This document shows positions 9,217 through 17,415 of a DNA stretch of 64,000 nucleotides, one piece after another. A program made the position numbers and the translations under genes. Where the stretch lies: positions 124,001 to 188,000 of the forward strand of contig NZ_BSDP01000001.1 of NCBI RefSeq assembly GCF_027925245.1, read 5' to 3'. Each line of letters begins with the position of its first letter. Positions within the stretch are counted from its first letter, which is position 1. This stretch comes from Agromyces rhizosphaerae (lineage in GTDB: Bacteria; Actinomycetota; Actinomycetes; Actinomycetales; Microbacteriaceae). Under the pieces are notes generated by a model. The model saw only the letters and a list, made by a program, of their open reading frames with translations, made no database searches and was not told where the DNA came from.

Positions 9217-10077
9217 CTAGATCATGCTCTTGGTGTGCCAGACCGTCTTCGTCTCGGTGAACGCGGTGATGCGGTCGAGCGACGGCGCAGCGGCATCCGC
9301 CCCCTGCTCGGGACGGAGCACGCGCTTCAGCGTCTGCGCGGCGGCGATCTCGAGGTCGACCCAGTCGAGCGCGCCGGCGCCGACCAGGTCGAGCGCGTTG
9401 ACGTCCTCGTGGCTCGCGAGCCACGGGGCGATCTCGGCGGGCGAGCCGGTGAGCGTGTTGACCACGCCGCCCGGCACGTCGCTCGTCGCGAGCACCTCGG
9501 CGAGGCTGATCGCCGGCAGCGGGTGGGCCTCGCTCGCGACGACCACGACCGCGTTGCCCGCGACCAGCGCGGGAGCGACCGCGGAGACCAGGCCGACGAG
9601 CGACGAGTCCTGCGGGGCGATGATCGCGACGACGCCGGTGGGCTCGGGCACCGAGATGTTGAAGAACGGGCCGGCGACCGGGTTCGCGTTGCCCGCCACC
9701 TGGGCGAACTTGTCGGACCAGCCGGCGTACCAGACCCAGCGGTCGATGGCCTCGTCGACCTGCGCGGTCGCCGCGGCGCGCGTGACGCCCTCGAGCGCGA
9801 CGATCTCGTCGGCGAACTGCGCCCGCCGGCCCTCGAGGAGCTCGGCGATGCGGTACAGCACCTGGCCGCGGTTGTACGCGGTGGCGCCCGACCAGCCCTT
9901 CACCGCGGCGCGCGCGGCGACGACCGCGTCCCGGGCGTCCTTGCGGGAGGCCTTCGCGGCGTTCGCGAGGAACGACCCGTCGGCGGTGCGCACCTCGTAG
10001 GTGCGGCCCGACTCGCTGCGCGGGAACTTCCCGCCGATCGCGAGCTTGTACGTCTTCGGCACGGCGAGCCGGCTCAT
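9217..10077 (-). CDS. half-length aldehyde dehydrogenase-like protein, catalytically incomplete
   Basis: 286 residues that align with only the NAD-binding N-terminal part of the aldehyde dehydrogenase encoded just upstream. Seen: VVAARAAVKGWSGATAYNRG, EPTGVVAIIAPQDSSLVGLV and GGVVNTLTGSP follow ALDH order. The protein ends shortly after the position of the FTGS motif and lacks the LELGGK glutamate and the catalytic cysteine. It therefore cannot catalyse aldehyde oxidation alone; an accessory subunit or structural partner of the full-length enzyme is plausible. Its ATG overlaps the upstream stop (ATGA), implying translational coupling. I see no frameshifted remnant of the missing half downstream, so this looks like a real short gene rather than a recent pseudogene. 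Confidence 0.85.
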   Translation of the reverse strand: MSRLAVPKTYKLAIGGKFPRSESGRTYEVRTADGSFLANAAKASRKDARDAVVAARAAVKGWSGATAYNRGQVLYRIAELLEGRRAQFADEIVALEGVTRAAATAQVDEAIDRWVWYAGWSDKFAQVAGNANPVAGPFFNISVPEPTGVVAIIAPQDSSLVGLVSAVAPALVAGNAVVVVASEAHPLPAISLAEVLATSDVPGGVVNTLTGSPAEIAPWLASHEDVNALDLVGAGALDWVDLEIAAAQTLKRVLRPEQGADAAAPSLDRITAFTETKTVWHTKSMI

Positions 10078-11627
10078 CGCTTCGTTCCCTTCGCCTGGCG
10101 CTTGGGCGTTCGCGCCGACTTCTTCGCGGGTGCCGCCTCCACGGCGGCGGGCTCCGATGCGGCCACCTGCTTCCGCGCGGTGCCGCCGACGGTGGCGGGT
10201 GCGAGGTACGCGGCGAGGCCGTGCCGGCCGCCCTCGCGGCCGTAGCCCGACTCCTTGTAGCCGCCGAACGGGCTCGCCGGGTCGAACCGGTTGAACGTGT
10301 TCGCCCAGATGACGCCCGCGCGCAGCCGGTCGGCGACCGCGAGGATGCGGCTGCCCTTGTCGGTCCAGATGCCCGCGGAGAGCCCGTACGGCGTGTTGTT
10401 CGCCTTCGCGACGGCCTCGGCCGGGGTGCGGAACGTGAGCACCGACAGCACCGGCCCGAAGATCTCCTCGCGCGCGATGCGGTGGCTCGTCGAGACGTTG
10501 GTGAAGATCGTGGGCGCGTACCAGAACCCGTCGTCGGGGATCTCGCAGTCCGCGCTCCAGCGCTCGGCGCCCTCGTCGACGCCCGCGTCGCTCAGCTCGC
10601 GGATGCGCTCGAGCTGCTCGCGCGAGTTGATCGCGCCGATGTCGGTGTTCTTGTCGAGCGGGTCGCCCAGGCGCAGCGTCGAGAGCCGGTCCTTCAGCCG
10701 GTCGACCACCTCGTCGTGCACGTTCTCCTGCACGAGCAGTCGGCTGCCCGCGCAGCAGACGTGGCCCTGGTTGAAGAAGATGCCGTTCACGATGCCCTCG
10801 ATCGCCTGGTCGATCGGCGCGTCGTCGAACACGATGTTCGCGGCCTTGCCGCCGAGCTCGAGGGTCACCTTCTTGTGCGTGCCGGCGACCTGCTTCGCGA
10901 TCGCGCGCCCCACGCCCGTCGAGCCCGTGAACGCGACCTTGTCGACGTCGTCGTGCGCGACGAGCGCGGCGCCCGTGTCGCCCGCGCCGGTGATGATGTT
11001 CACCACGCCCGGCGGCAGGTCGGCCTGCTGCACGATCTCGGCGAACAGCAGCGCGGTGAGCGGCGTCGTCTCGGCGGGCTTCAGCACGACCGTGTTGCCC
11101 GCGGCGAGCGCCGGGGCGATCTTCCACGCGAGCATCAGCAGCGGGAAGTTCCACGGGATGACCTGCGCCGCCACGCCCAGCGACCTGGGGTCGGCGCCGA
11201 GGCCCGCATGGTCGAGCTTGTCGGCCCAGCCGGCGTAGTAGAAGAACCACGCGGCGACGAGCGGCACGTCGACGTCGCGGCTCTCCTTGATGGGCTTGCC
11301 GTTGTCGAGGCTCTCGGCGACGGCGAGCTCGCGGGCGCGCTCCTGCAGCAGGCGCGCGATGCGGAACAGGTACTTGCCGCGGTCGCGGCCCGACATGCGC
11401 GACCAGGTGCGCTGGTACGCCCGGCGGGCGGCCGCGACCGCCGCGTCGACGTCGGCGGCGTCGGCGGTCGAGATCGTCGCGATCTTCTCCTCGGTCGCCG
11501 GCGAGATGGTCTGGAACGGCGTGCCACGGCCGGCGACGAACTCGCCGTCGATGAACAGGCCGTACTCGTCGCGGAGGTTCAGGATGGCGCGCGACTCGGG
11601 GGCCGGCGCGTACTCGAGGAAGCTCAT
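10074..11627 (-). CDS. aldehyde dehydrogenase (likely acetaldehyde in deoxyribose breakdown)
   Basis: 517-residue NAD(P)-dependent aldehyde dehydrogenase. The catalytic glutamate lies in VTLELGGKAAN and the nucleophilic cysteine in FFNQGHVCCAG near residue 300; VIPWNFPLLMLAWKIAPALAAGN and GPVLSVLTF are family motifs. The last ~40 residues are a Lys/Ala-rich tail (PAKKSARTPKRQAKGTKR) beyond the usual ALDH end. Thirteen bases separate it from deoC upstream, and it overlaps the half-ALDH downstream. DeoC releases acetaldehyde, so oxidation to acetate is the natural inference. Confidence 0.88.
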   Translation of the reverse strand: MSFLEYAPAPESRAILNLRDEYGLFIDGEFVAGRGTPFQTISPATEEKIATISTADAADVDAAVAAARRAYQRTWSRMSGRDRGKYLFRIARLLQERARELAVAESLDNGKPIKESRDVDVPLVAAWFFYYAGWADKLDHAGLGADPRSLGVAAQVIPWNFPLLMLAWKIAPALAAGNTVVLKPAETTPLTALLFAEIVQQADLPPGVVNIITGAGDTGAALVAHDDVDKVAFTGSTGVGRAIAKQVAGTHKKVTLELGGKAANIVFDDAPIDQAIEGIVNGIFFNQGHVCCAGSRLLVQENVHDEVVDRLKDRLSTLRLGDPLDKNTDIGAINSREQLERIRELSDAGVDEGAERWSADCEIPDDGFWYAPTIFTNVSTSHRIAREEIFGPVLSVLTFRTPAEAVAKANNTPYGLSAGIWTDKGSRILAVADRLRAGVIWANTFNRFDPASPFGGYKESGYGREGGRHGLAAYLAPATVGGTARKQVAASEPAAVEAAPAKKSARTPKRQAKGTKR

Positions 11628-11640
11628 GGTTCGTGTGTCC

Positions 11641-12651
11641 TCAGTCGATCGTCAGGTAGTCGGGTCCGGAGTAGTGCCCGCTGGCCATCTTGCGGCGCTG
11701 CATGAGCACGTCGTTCAGGAGGCTGGAGGCGCCGTAGCGGAACAGGTGCGGCTGCAGCCACTCCTCCCCCACGGTCTCGGCGACGGTCACGAGGTACTTG
11801 ATCGCGTCCTTCGACGAGCGGATGCCGCCGGCGGGCTTCACGCCGATGCGCTGGCCGGTCAGGCGGTGCCAGTCGCGCACGACCTCGAGCATGAGCAGCG
11901 TCACGGGCAGGGTCGCGGCGGGCTGCACCTTGCCGGTCGACGTCTTGATGAAGTCGCCGCCGGCCAGGATCGCGAGCCACGAGGCGCGGCGCACGTTGTC
12001 GTACGTGTTGAGCTCGCCGGTCTCGAGGATCACCTTGAGCGAGGCGGACGTGCCGTCGGGCCGGGCGCACGCCTCCTTGACCTGGGCGATCTCGTCGAAC
12101 ACCTGGCCGTACCGGCCCGCGAGGAAGGCCCCGCGGTCGATCACCATGTCGATCTCGTCGGCCCCGGCGGCCACGGCGTCGGCCGTGTCCTGCAGCTTGA
12201 TCGCGAGCGACGAGCGCCCGCTGGGGAACGCGGTGGCCACCGCGGCGACCGAGACGAGGCCGTCGTCGGGGTCGCCGTGCGCGGCGCCGAGCGCCTCGAC
12301 GGCGTGGGGCACCATGTCGCCGTAGACGCAGACGGCCGCGACGCGCGGGGTCGTCGGGTCCGACGCGTCGGGGCGGAGCGCCTTCGCCACGAGCGAGCGC
12401 ACCTTGCCCGGGGTGTCGGCGCCCTCGAGCGTGGTCAGGTCGATGAGCTCGATGATCTTGTCGAGCGCCCACCGCTTCGACGAGGTCTTGATCGACCTGG
12501 TGCCGAGGCCGGCCGCGCGTTGCTCGAGGCCGACGGCGTCGACCCCGGGGATGCCGTGGAGGTACCTGCGGAGCGTGGCGTCGTCGGGGTCGCCGCCGAG
12601 GATGGCGACTGCGCGCTCACGTGCGGGATGCACGAGCTGGGATCCGGACAT
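11641..12651 (-). CDS. deoC: deoxyribose-phosphate aldolase
   Basis: Splits 2-deoxy-D-ribose 5-phosphate into glyceraldehyde 3-phosphate and acetaldehyde. 336 residues, longer than the ~220-260 of classic DeoC because of an N-terminal extension of about 75 residues. The Schiff-base lysine is in FIKTSTGKVQ; ADEIDMVID, LKVILETGEL and GVKPAGGIRS are further family motifs. It starts 26 bases after the SorC-type regulator and is followed by two aldehyde dehydrogenase genes, forming an operon for deoxynucleoside sugar use. Confidence 0.93.
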   Translation of the reverse strand: MSGSQLVHPARERAVAILGGDPDDATLRRYLHGIPGVDAVGLEQRAAGLGTRSIKTSSKRWALDKIIELIDLTTLEGADTPGKVRSLVAKALRPDASDPTTPRVAAVCVYGDMVPHAVEALGAAHGDPDDGLVSVAAVATAFPSGRSSLAIKLQDTADAVAAGADEIDMVIDRGAFLAGRYGQVFDEIAQVKEACARPDGTSASLKVILETGELNTYDNVRRASWLAILAGGDFIKTSTGKVQPAATLPVTLLMLEVVRDWHRLTGQRIGVKPAGGIRSSKDAIKYLVTVAETVGEEWLQPHLFRYGASSLLNDVLMQRRKMASGHYSGPDYLTID

Positions 12652-12677
12652 TGCGTGACTTCCTTCGTGCGGACGGC

Positions 12678-13622
12678 TCAGCCGTCGAGGATGTGGAGTG
12701 CCGTCTCCTCGTCGGTGACGAGGACGGTGCAGAGGCCGCTGCGCACGACGGCGTCGGCGACCGCGTGCTTGCTGCGGCCGGCGATCACCGCGATCGCGTG
12801 GTCGGCGGCGCGCAGCTCGTCGAGCGTGAGGCCGACGGTGCGCGCGTCGAGGGCGGGGTCGACGATGTTGCCGTCGGGGTCGATGTAGCGGCCCACGACG
12901 TCGCCGACGGCGCCCTTGCGCACGAGCTCGTCGACGTCGGATGCCGCGAGGTACCCGCTCTCGACGTGCACGGACCCGTGGTCGGCCGCGCCCGCGCTGA
13001 ACAGGTAGGCGCTCGCCGAGCGGGCCTCGTCGATCACGCCGGCGACGACGCGGTCGGACTCGATGGCGCGCTTGGTCTCGATGCGCTCGAGGATGGCGGG
13101 GCTCGGCAGCAGCGTGGCGTGGCCCGCGCCCTTCTGGGCGATCGCGACGGCGGTCGCGGCCGCGGTGCCCGCGCGCCGGTTGAGGCTCACGCCGCCGTTG
13201 ATCTGCACGACGCCGACGCCCGACGCCCAGCCCTGGCGGAGGTGCTGGGCGACCAGGTGCAGCGTGCGGCCCCAGCTCACCCCGAGGGTGCGCGGCACCG
13301 GGCGCAGTGCGGTGAGGTAGTCGGCCGCGGCCTGCGCGGTGCGCGCCTGCACCTCGTCGGCCGAGTCGACGCCCGCGGAGGACACGACGATCGCGTCCGC
13401 GAGGCCGCGCTCCTCGCGCAGCCGCCGCTCGATCGGCAGGCGCCTCGCCCGCGGGTGCACGATCTCGATCCGGATGTACCCCTTGGCCTTCGCCTGCGAG
13501 AGGAGCCGGCCGACCTTCCAGCGGGTCAGGTGCAGTGCCTGGCCGATCTCGTCCTGGGTCTTGTTCTCCTCGTAGTAGAGCTCCGCCGCCCGGATCGAGA
13601 GGAGTTCGTCGGTCTCGACCAT
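12678..13622 (-). CDS. SorC/DeoR-type sugar-phosphate-responsive transcriptional regulator
   Basis: 314-residue regulator. The N-terminal helix-turn-helix (about residues 17-45, YYEENKTQDEIGQALHLT) is followed by a SorC-type sugar-binding domain with VVQINGGVSLNRR and LGVSWGRTL. Family knowledge: Bacillus subtilis DeoR, also in this family, represses deoC genes and is relieved by deoxyribose 5-phosphate. Being first gene of the deoC operon makes an analogous autoregulatory role likely. GGGAGG precedes two adjacent possible starts (GTG 13625, ATG 13622); the ATG has the better spacing. Confidence 0.88.
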   Translation of the reverse strand: MVETDELLSIRAAELYYEENKTQDEIGQALHLTRWKVGRLLSQAKAKGYIRIEIVHPRARRLPIERRLREERGLADAIVVSSAGVDSADEVQARTAQAAADYLTALRPVPRTLGVSWGRTLHLVAQHLRQGWASGVGVVQINGGVSLNRRAGTAAATAVAIAQKGAGHATLLPSPAILERIETKRAIESDRVVAGVIDEARSASAYLFSAGAADHGSVHVESGYLAASDVDELVRKGAVGDVVGRYIDPDGNIVDPALDARTVGLTLDELRAADHAIAVIAGRSKHAVADAVVRSGLCTVLVTDEETALHILDG

Positions 13623-13645
13623 CACGTTCCCTCCCACATGTGCCC

Positions 13646-13674
13646 ACGGTACGCCTGCCCGGACGGGGCGGCAA
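13646..13674 (-). promoter_or_regulatory. promoter of the regulator-deoC-ALDH operon
   Basis: On the minus strand a -35-like TTGCCG (13669-13674) is followed after exactly 17 bases by a -10-like TACCGT (13646-13651). A transcript from here would carry a short leader containing the GGGAGG ribosome site. Confidence 0.5.
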
Positions 13675-13690
13675 CACCTGTTGGCATTCA

Positions 13691-13704
13691 TGCTCAGATG
13701 AGCA
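13691..13704. promoter_or_regulatory. perfect palindrome, candidate operator of the SorC-type regulator
   Basis: TGCTCAGATGAGCA is a 6-2-6 perfect inverted repeat in the divergent gap between the SorC-type regulator and the ROK kinase. A further TGCTCA half-site occurs at 13743-13748, just before the ROK -10 box. It lies 16 bases upstream of the operon -35, so it could serve either divergent promoter. Confidence 0.45.
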
Positions 13705-13749
13705 CTGCGGATGCCCCCGCGAGCGCGATCGCGCCCCGCCGATGCTCAC

Positions 13750-13755
13750 TAGGCT
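13750..13755 (+). promoter_or_regulatory. -10 box, leaderless promoter of the ROK kinase gene
   Basis: TAGGCT ends six bases before the ATG at 13762. It follows the TGCTCA half-site directly, so regulation by the neighbouring SorC-type protein is possible. Confidence 0.5.
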
Positions 13756-13761
13756 TGCCCC

Positions 13762-14691
13762 ATGCGCCCCCTCGCACTCGCCGTCGACATCGGCGGCACC
13801 AAGGTCGAGGGCGCCCTCGTCGACGACGCCGGCACGGTACTGCCCGGCACGCGGCACCGGCGCCCGACCGGCCCCTCAGCGACCTCGGACGAACTCGCGG
13901 CGAACGTCGCGGAGGTCGTCACCGCCACCGCCGCGGCACTGCCGGACGGCGACGCCCTCCTCGGCGTCGGCATCGGCTCGGCGGGCCCCGTCGACCTCGT
14001 CGGCGGCCTCGTGTCGCCGCTGAACCTGCCGGTCTGGCGCGACTACCCGCTGGTCGGCCTGGTCGAGCGCACGCTGCCGGGCGTGCCCGTGACGCTCCGC
14101 ATCGACGGGCTCTGCATCACGCTCGCCGAGCACTGGCTCGGCGCGGGGCGGGGCGTCGGCGCGATGATGGGCATGGTCGTCTCCACGGGCGTCGGGGGCG
14201 GCTTCATCCTCGACGGGCGCGCCGTCGCGAGTCCCACCGGCAACGGCGGGCACGTCGGCCACATCGAGGTGGGCGGCTTCGACGACCCGTGCCCGTGCGG
14301 CGGCACGGGATGCCTCGAGGCCGTGGCATCCGGCCCCCGCACCGTGGCCTGGGCCCGCTCGCAGGGGTTCACCGGCAGCACCGGCGAGGACCTCGCCGCG
14401 GCGCACGCGGCGGGCGACGCGATCGCGATCGCCGCGGTGCGGCGCGCGGGCACGGCGGTCGGCCGCGCGGCCGCGTCGGCCACGAACCTGCTCGACCTCG
14501 ACCTCGTGGCGATCGGCGGCGGGTTCTCGCACGTCGCCCCGGCGTTCTTCGACCACGCCCGCGCGGCGCTCGCCGAGCGCACCGGGTTCGGGTTCGTCAC
14601 GCGCCTGAAGATCGTGCCGTCGGCGCTGTCGGGCGACGGCCCGCTCATCGGCGCGGCGTCGCTCGTGCACCGCGCCGGCGAGCTCGCCTGA
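13762..14691 (+). CDS. ROK-family sugar kinase
   Basis: 309-residue ATP-dependent sugar kinase, probably acting on glucose or another hexose. Seen: the phosphate-binding AVDIGGTKVEGALVD at the N-terminus, VSTGVGGGFILDG, HVGHIEVG, and the zinc-binding CPCGGTGCLEAVASG near residue 178-192, which is the ROK signature. Without an N-terminal helix-turn-helix it is an enzyme rather than a ROK repressor. Glucokinase, fructokinase and N-acyl-hexosamine kinases share these motifs, so the substrate is not assigned. Confidence 0.88.
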   Translation: MRPLALAVDIGGTKVEGALVDDAGTVLPGTRHRRPTGPSATSDELAANVAEVVTATAAALPDGDALLGVGIGSAGPVDLVGGLVSPLNLPVWRDYPLVGLVERTLPGVPVTLRIDGLCITLAEHWLGAGRGVGAMMGMVVSTGVGGGFILDGRAVASPTGNGGHVGHIEVGGFDDPCPCGGTGCLEAVASGPRTVAWARSQGFTGSTGEDLAAAHAAGDAIAIAAVRRAGTAVGRAAASATNLLDLDLVAIGGGFSHVAPAFFDHARAALAERTGFGFVTRLKIVPSALSGDGPLIGAASLVHRAGELA

Positions 14692-14700
14692 GCGGTCGGC

Positions 14701-15630
14701 TCAGCCCAGGGTGCGGCGCACGTCCTCGACGTCCTGGCGCATCTGCGCCATGAGCGGCTCCATCCCGGCGAACGCGACCATGCCGCGCATCCGCTCGGCG
14801 AACTCGATGTCCACCACGTGGTCGTAGAGGTCGATGTCGCGGTCGAGCACGTACGCCTCGACCTGCTGCTGGCGCACGCCCTGGAACGTCGGGTTGTTGC
14901 CGACCGAGATCGCGGCGGGGAGCCGGTCGTCCCCGTCGACCAGCCAGCCCGCGTACACGCCGTCGGCAGGGATGAGCCCCTCCGACTCCTCCGCGAGGTT
15001 CGCGGTCGGGAACCCGAGCTCGCGCCCGCGGGCGGCCCCGTGCACGACGATGCCGCGCACCGTCGGCGGGTGGCCGAGCAGGCCGCCGGCCGCGGCGACG
15101 TCGCCGGCGTCGAGCAGCTCGCGGATCCAGGTCGAGGACACCTTGCGGTCGGCCTCCGGCACCACGTCGCCGACCACGCGCACGGCGAACCCGTGTCGCT
15201 CGCCGGCCTCGGCGAGGCTCGCCACGTCGCCCGCGCCGCGGTGACCGTAGCGGAAGTCCGCGCCGACCAGCACCTCGCGGGCGCCCAGCGCGTCGACCAG
15301 CACGTGGCCGACGAAGTCCTCGGGCTCGATCGACGCGAGCCGCGCGTCGAAGTGCAGCAGCAGGGTCTCGTCGACGCCGGTCCCGGCGAGCAGGTCGAGC
15401 TTCTGGCGCACGCTCACGAGCGGCTCGGGGCACTTCTCGGGCGCGAGGTAGGCGAGCGGATGCCGGTCGAAGGTGACGACCGCCGAGGCGACGCCGAGCG
15501 CCTCGGCGCGTGCGCGCAGCTCGTCGATCACGGCGCGGTGCCCGGTGTGCACCCCGTCGAACTTGCCGATCGTGACGACCGAGGGCCCGGCGTCGCCCGG
15601 CACGTCGGCCAGGCCGTCGAAGACCCTCAC
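14701..15630 (-). CDS. ribF: bifunctional riboflavin kinase/FAD synthetase
   Basis: Makes FMN from riboflavin and then FAD from FMN and ATP. 309 residues, normal for the bifunctional bacterial enzyme. The N-terminal FMN adenylyltransferase half contains TIGKFDGVHTGHRAVI; ADRKVSSTWIRELL is its KMSSS-like region; the C-terminal flavokinase half contains GRELGFPTANL and VGNNPTF. The GTG start overlaps the stop of the upstream membrane-protein gene (GTGA) and has a GAGG site, so it is translationally coupled as the last gene of the truB operon. Confidence 0.93.
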   Translation of the reverse strand: MRVFDGLADVPGDAGPSVVTIGKFDGVHTGHRAVIDELRARAEALGVASAVVTFDRHPLAYLAPEKCPEPLVSVRQKLDLLAGTGVDETLLLHFDARLASIEPEDFVGHVLVDALGAREVLVGADFRYGHRGAGDVASLAEAGERHGFAVRVVGDVVPEADRKVSSTWIRELLDAGDVAAAGGLLGHPPTVRGIVVHGAARGRELGFPTANLAEESEGLIPADGVYAGWLVDGDDRLPAAISVGNNPTFQGVRQQQVEAYVLDRDIDLYDHVVDIEFAERMRGMVAFAGMEPLMAQMRQDVEDVRRTLG

Positions 15631-16070
15631 TCGACGACCTCCGCGCGGCGCACCGGGTGGCGCGCGAGCCACCACATGCCGAGCACCGGCAGCACGGCCG
15701 GGATGAACAGGTAGCCGCGACCGAACGCCGACCACACGGTGTCGTGCGGGAACAGCGCGGGATCGACCAGCGACAGCGTGCCGACGACGAGCACGCCCGT
15801 GAACTCGAAGACGATCGTGACCCAGGCGACCACGTACCAGGCCCGTCCGCGCCGGATCAGCGCGACGGTCGCGAGCACGTACACGACCGCGGCGAGCGCC
15901 GAGAGCAGGTACGCGAGCGGCGCCTCGTCGAACTTCGTCGCGATCTGCACGAAGGAGCGCCCGGTCGCCGCGAGGGCGAGCACGGCGTACACGGCCACGA
16001 GCACGCGCCCGATCCCGCTCATGCGGGGGCGGGTCGCGGGGGCATCCACGGTTCGGTCGACTTCGGTCAT
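15627..16070 (-). CDS. conserved four-helix membrane protein of the truB-ribF operon
   Basis: 147 residues with about four hydrophobic segments (roughly residues 20-40, 50-75, 80-105 and 115-138) after a short charged N-terminus. FVQIATKFDEAPLAYLLSALAAVVY and FGRGYLFIPAVLPVLGMWWL are visible, but I recognise no named family. It lies between a second small membrane protein and ribF, with overlapping ribF start; the operon position suggests a conserved housekeeping or flavin-linked role, which is inference only. Confidence 0.8.
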   Translation of the reverse strand: MTEVDRTVDAPATRPRMSGIGRVLVAVYAVLALAATGRSFVQIATKFDEAPLAYLLSALAAVVYVLATVALIRRGRAWYVVAWVTIVFEFTGVLVVGTLSLVDPALFPHDTVWSAFGRGYLFIPAVLPVLGMWWLARHPVRRAEVVE

Positions 16071-16097
16071 CGTTCCTCGATTATCGCTGGCGGCAGG

Positions 16098-16466
16098 TCA
16101 GGCCTGCTGCACGGTCCAGATCTGCAGCATGCGGTAGACCATCACGGCGACCGCCAGCGCGGCCACGCCCAGCACGACGGTGCTCCACCTGCTGCGCTCG
16201 AGCAGCGCCCAGAAGCCCGCGCCGACCGGCAGCAGCACCGCGGACACCAGGTAGGTCCAGAACTCGAGCGGGTCGCCGGTCGGCGCGTTGCCGAACGCCG
16301 GGGCCGCGATCGCGACCACCACCTGCGCCACCAGCAGCACCTCCACGAGCGCGAGCGCGCCCATGGTGAGGTCGCTCGGCGCACGGCCGACGAGACCGAG
16401 CACCACGCAGAGCAGCCCGGCCGCCGTGGCGACGCCGACCTGCAGGTACGCGAACCAGTCGATCAC
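16098..16466 (-). CDS. small membrane protein co-translated with truB
   Basis: 122 residues, about four hydrophobic helices covering nearly the whole protein, starting MIDWFAYLQVGVATAAGLL. The ATG overlaps the truB stop (ATGA). No signature residues or known domain are recognised. A 27-base gap separates it from the next membrane protein gene; both differ in sequence and are not obvious duplicates. Confidence 0.8.
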   Translation of the reverse strand: MIDWFAYLQVGVATAAGLLCVVLGLVGRAPSDLTMGALALVEVLLVAQVVVAIAAPAFGNAPTGDPLEFWTYLVSAVLLPVGAGFWALLERSRWSTVVLGVAALAVAVMVYRMLQIWTVQQA

Positions 16467-17356
16467 GATGCCTCCTCGGCGGGGAATCCGGTGACCACGG
16501 CGAGGGTGCCGCCGCGGCGCTCGACGATGGCGACCAGCCGGCCGGACGGATCGACGGCGGCGAACGGGCCGCGCGAGCCGGGGTCGATCGCGACGCGCTT
16601 GCCGTGCCCGAGATCGGTCGCCTGCTCGGCGTCGACGTCGACGCGGGGCAGCACTCGGGAGGCCGCCTCGGCCGGTGCGAGCAGCGCGCCGGCGACATCG
16701 GTGTCGTCGGCGAGCTCGACCGCGTCGGCCACGTCGAACGGGCCGACGCGCGTGCGGCGGAGCATCGTGAGGTGGCCGCCGACCCCGAGGGCCGCGCCGA
16801 GGTCGCGCGCGAGTGCGCGGATGTACGTGCCCGACGAGCAGTCGACGGTCACGTCGAGGTCGATCACGCCGTCGCCGCGCCGCCAGGCGTCGACCGCGAA
16901 GCCGTGCACGGTGACAGCGCGGGCGGCGAGTTCCACGTCCTCCCCCGCGCGCACCCGGTCGTAGGCGCGGCGGCCGTCGACCTTGATGGCGCTGACGGCG
17001 CTCGGCACCTGCTCGATGGCGCCGGTGAGGGCGCGGATGCCGGCGTCGACCGCGTCCCGGGTGACCGCGTCCACCGCTGCGGCGTCCGCGACCTCGACGA
17101 CCTCGCCCTCGGCGTCGTCGGACACGGTCGTGGCGCCGAGCCGGATCGTCGCCTCGTACCGCTTGTCGAGGCCGACCATGTGGTGCAGCAGGCGGGTCGA
17201 TGCGCCGATGCCGATCACGAGCAGGCCGGTGGCCATCGGGTCGAGGGTGCCGGCGTGGCCGACCTTCCGGGTGCCGGCGAGGCGCCGCACCCGGCCGACC
17301 ACGCCGTGGCTGGTGATCTGCTGCGGCTTGTCGACGAGGAGGATGCCGCTGGTCAC
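16463..17356 (-). CDS. truB: tRNA pseudouridine-55 synthase
   Basis: Converts U55 in the T-loop of tRNAs to pseudouridine. 297 residues with KVGHAGTLDPMATGLL near residue 30-45, holding the catalytic aspartate, then RYEATIRLG and the SSGTYIRALARDLG block; a PUA-like C-terminal part follows. The GTG start lies eight bases after a TAGCCT -10 box and has no good ribosome site, in line with leaderless translation. It heads the operon truB-membrane protein-membrane protein-ribF. In many actinobacteria truB and ribF sit beside rbfA; here rbfA is about 10 kb away. Confidence 0.93.
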   Translation of the reverse strand: MTSGILLVDKPQQITSHGVVGRVRRLAGTRKVGHAGTLDPMATGLLVIGIGASTRLLHHMVGLDKRYEATIRLGATTVSDDAEGEVVEVADAAAVDAVTRDAVDAGIRALTGAIEQVPSAVSAIKVDGRRAYDRVRAGEDVELAARAVTVHGFAVDAWRRGDGVIDLDVTVDCSSGTYIRALARDLGAALGVGGHLTMLRRTRVGPFDVADAVELADDTDVAGALLAPAEAASRVLPRVDVDAEQATDLGHGKRVAIDPGSRGPFAAVDPSGRLVAIVERRGGTLAVVTGFPAEEAS

Positions 17357-17364
17357 GGGGGTCA

Positions 17365-17370
17365 AGGCTA
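17365..17370 (-). promoter_or_regulatory. -10 box, leaderless promoter of the truB operon
   Basis: TAGCCT on the minus strand ends eight bases before the GTG of truB. It is divergent from the panE-like promoter 33 bases away. Confidence 0.45.
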
Positions 17371-17402
17371 CCAGCGGTGCGGCTCCGGCCCCGCCCGCCA
17401 CG

Positions 17403-17408
17403 TAGGCT
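17403..17408 (+). promoter_or_regulatory. -10 box, leaderless promoter of the panE-like gene
   Basis: TAGGCT ends seven bases before the GTG at 17416; no ribosome-binding site is present. Confidence 0.5.
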
Positions 17409-17415
17409 GTCGCGG

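Noticed and set aside
9217..10077. Frameshift linking the half-ALDH to a missing catalytic half
   Set aside because: The next gene on that strand (SDR/DUF2867, starting at 9193) shows no ALDH sequence in any frame near the junction.
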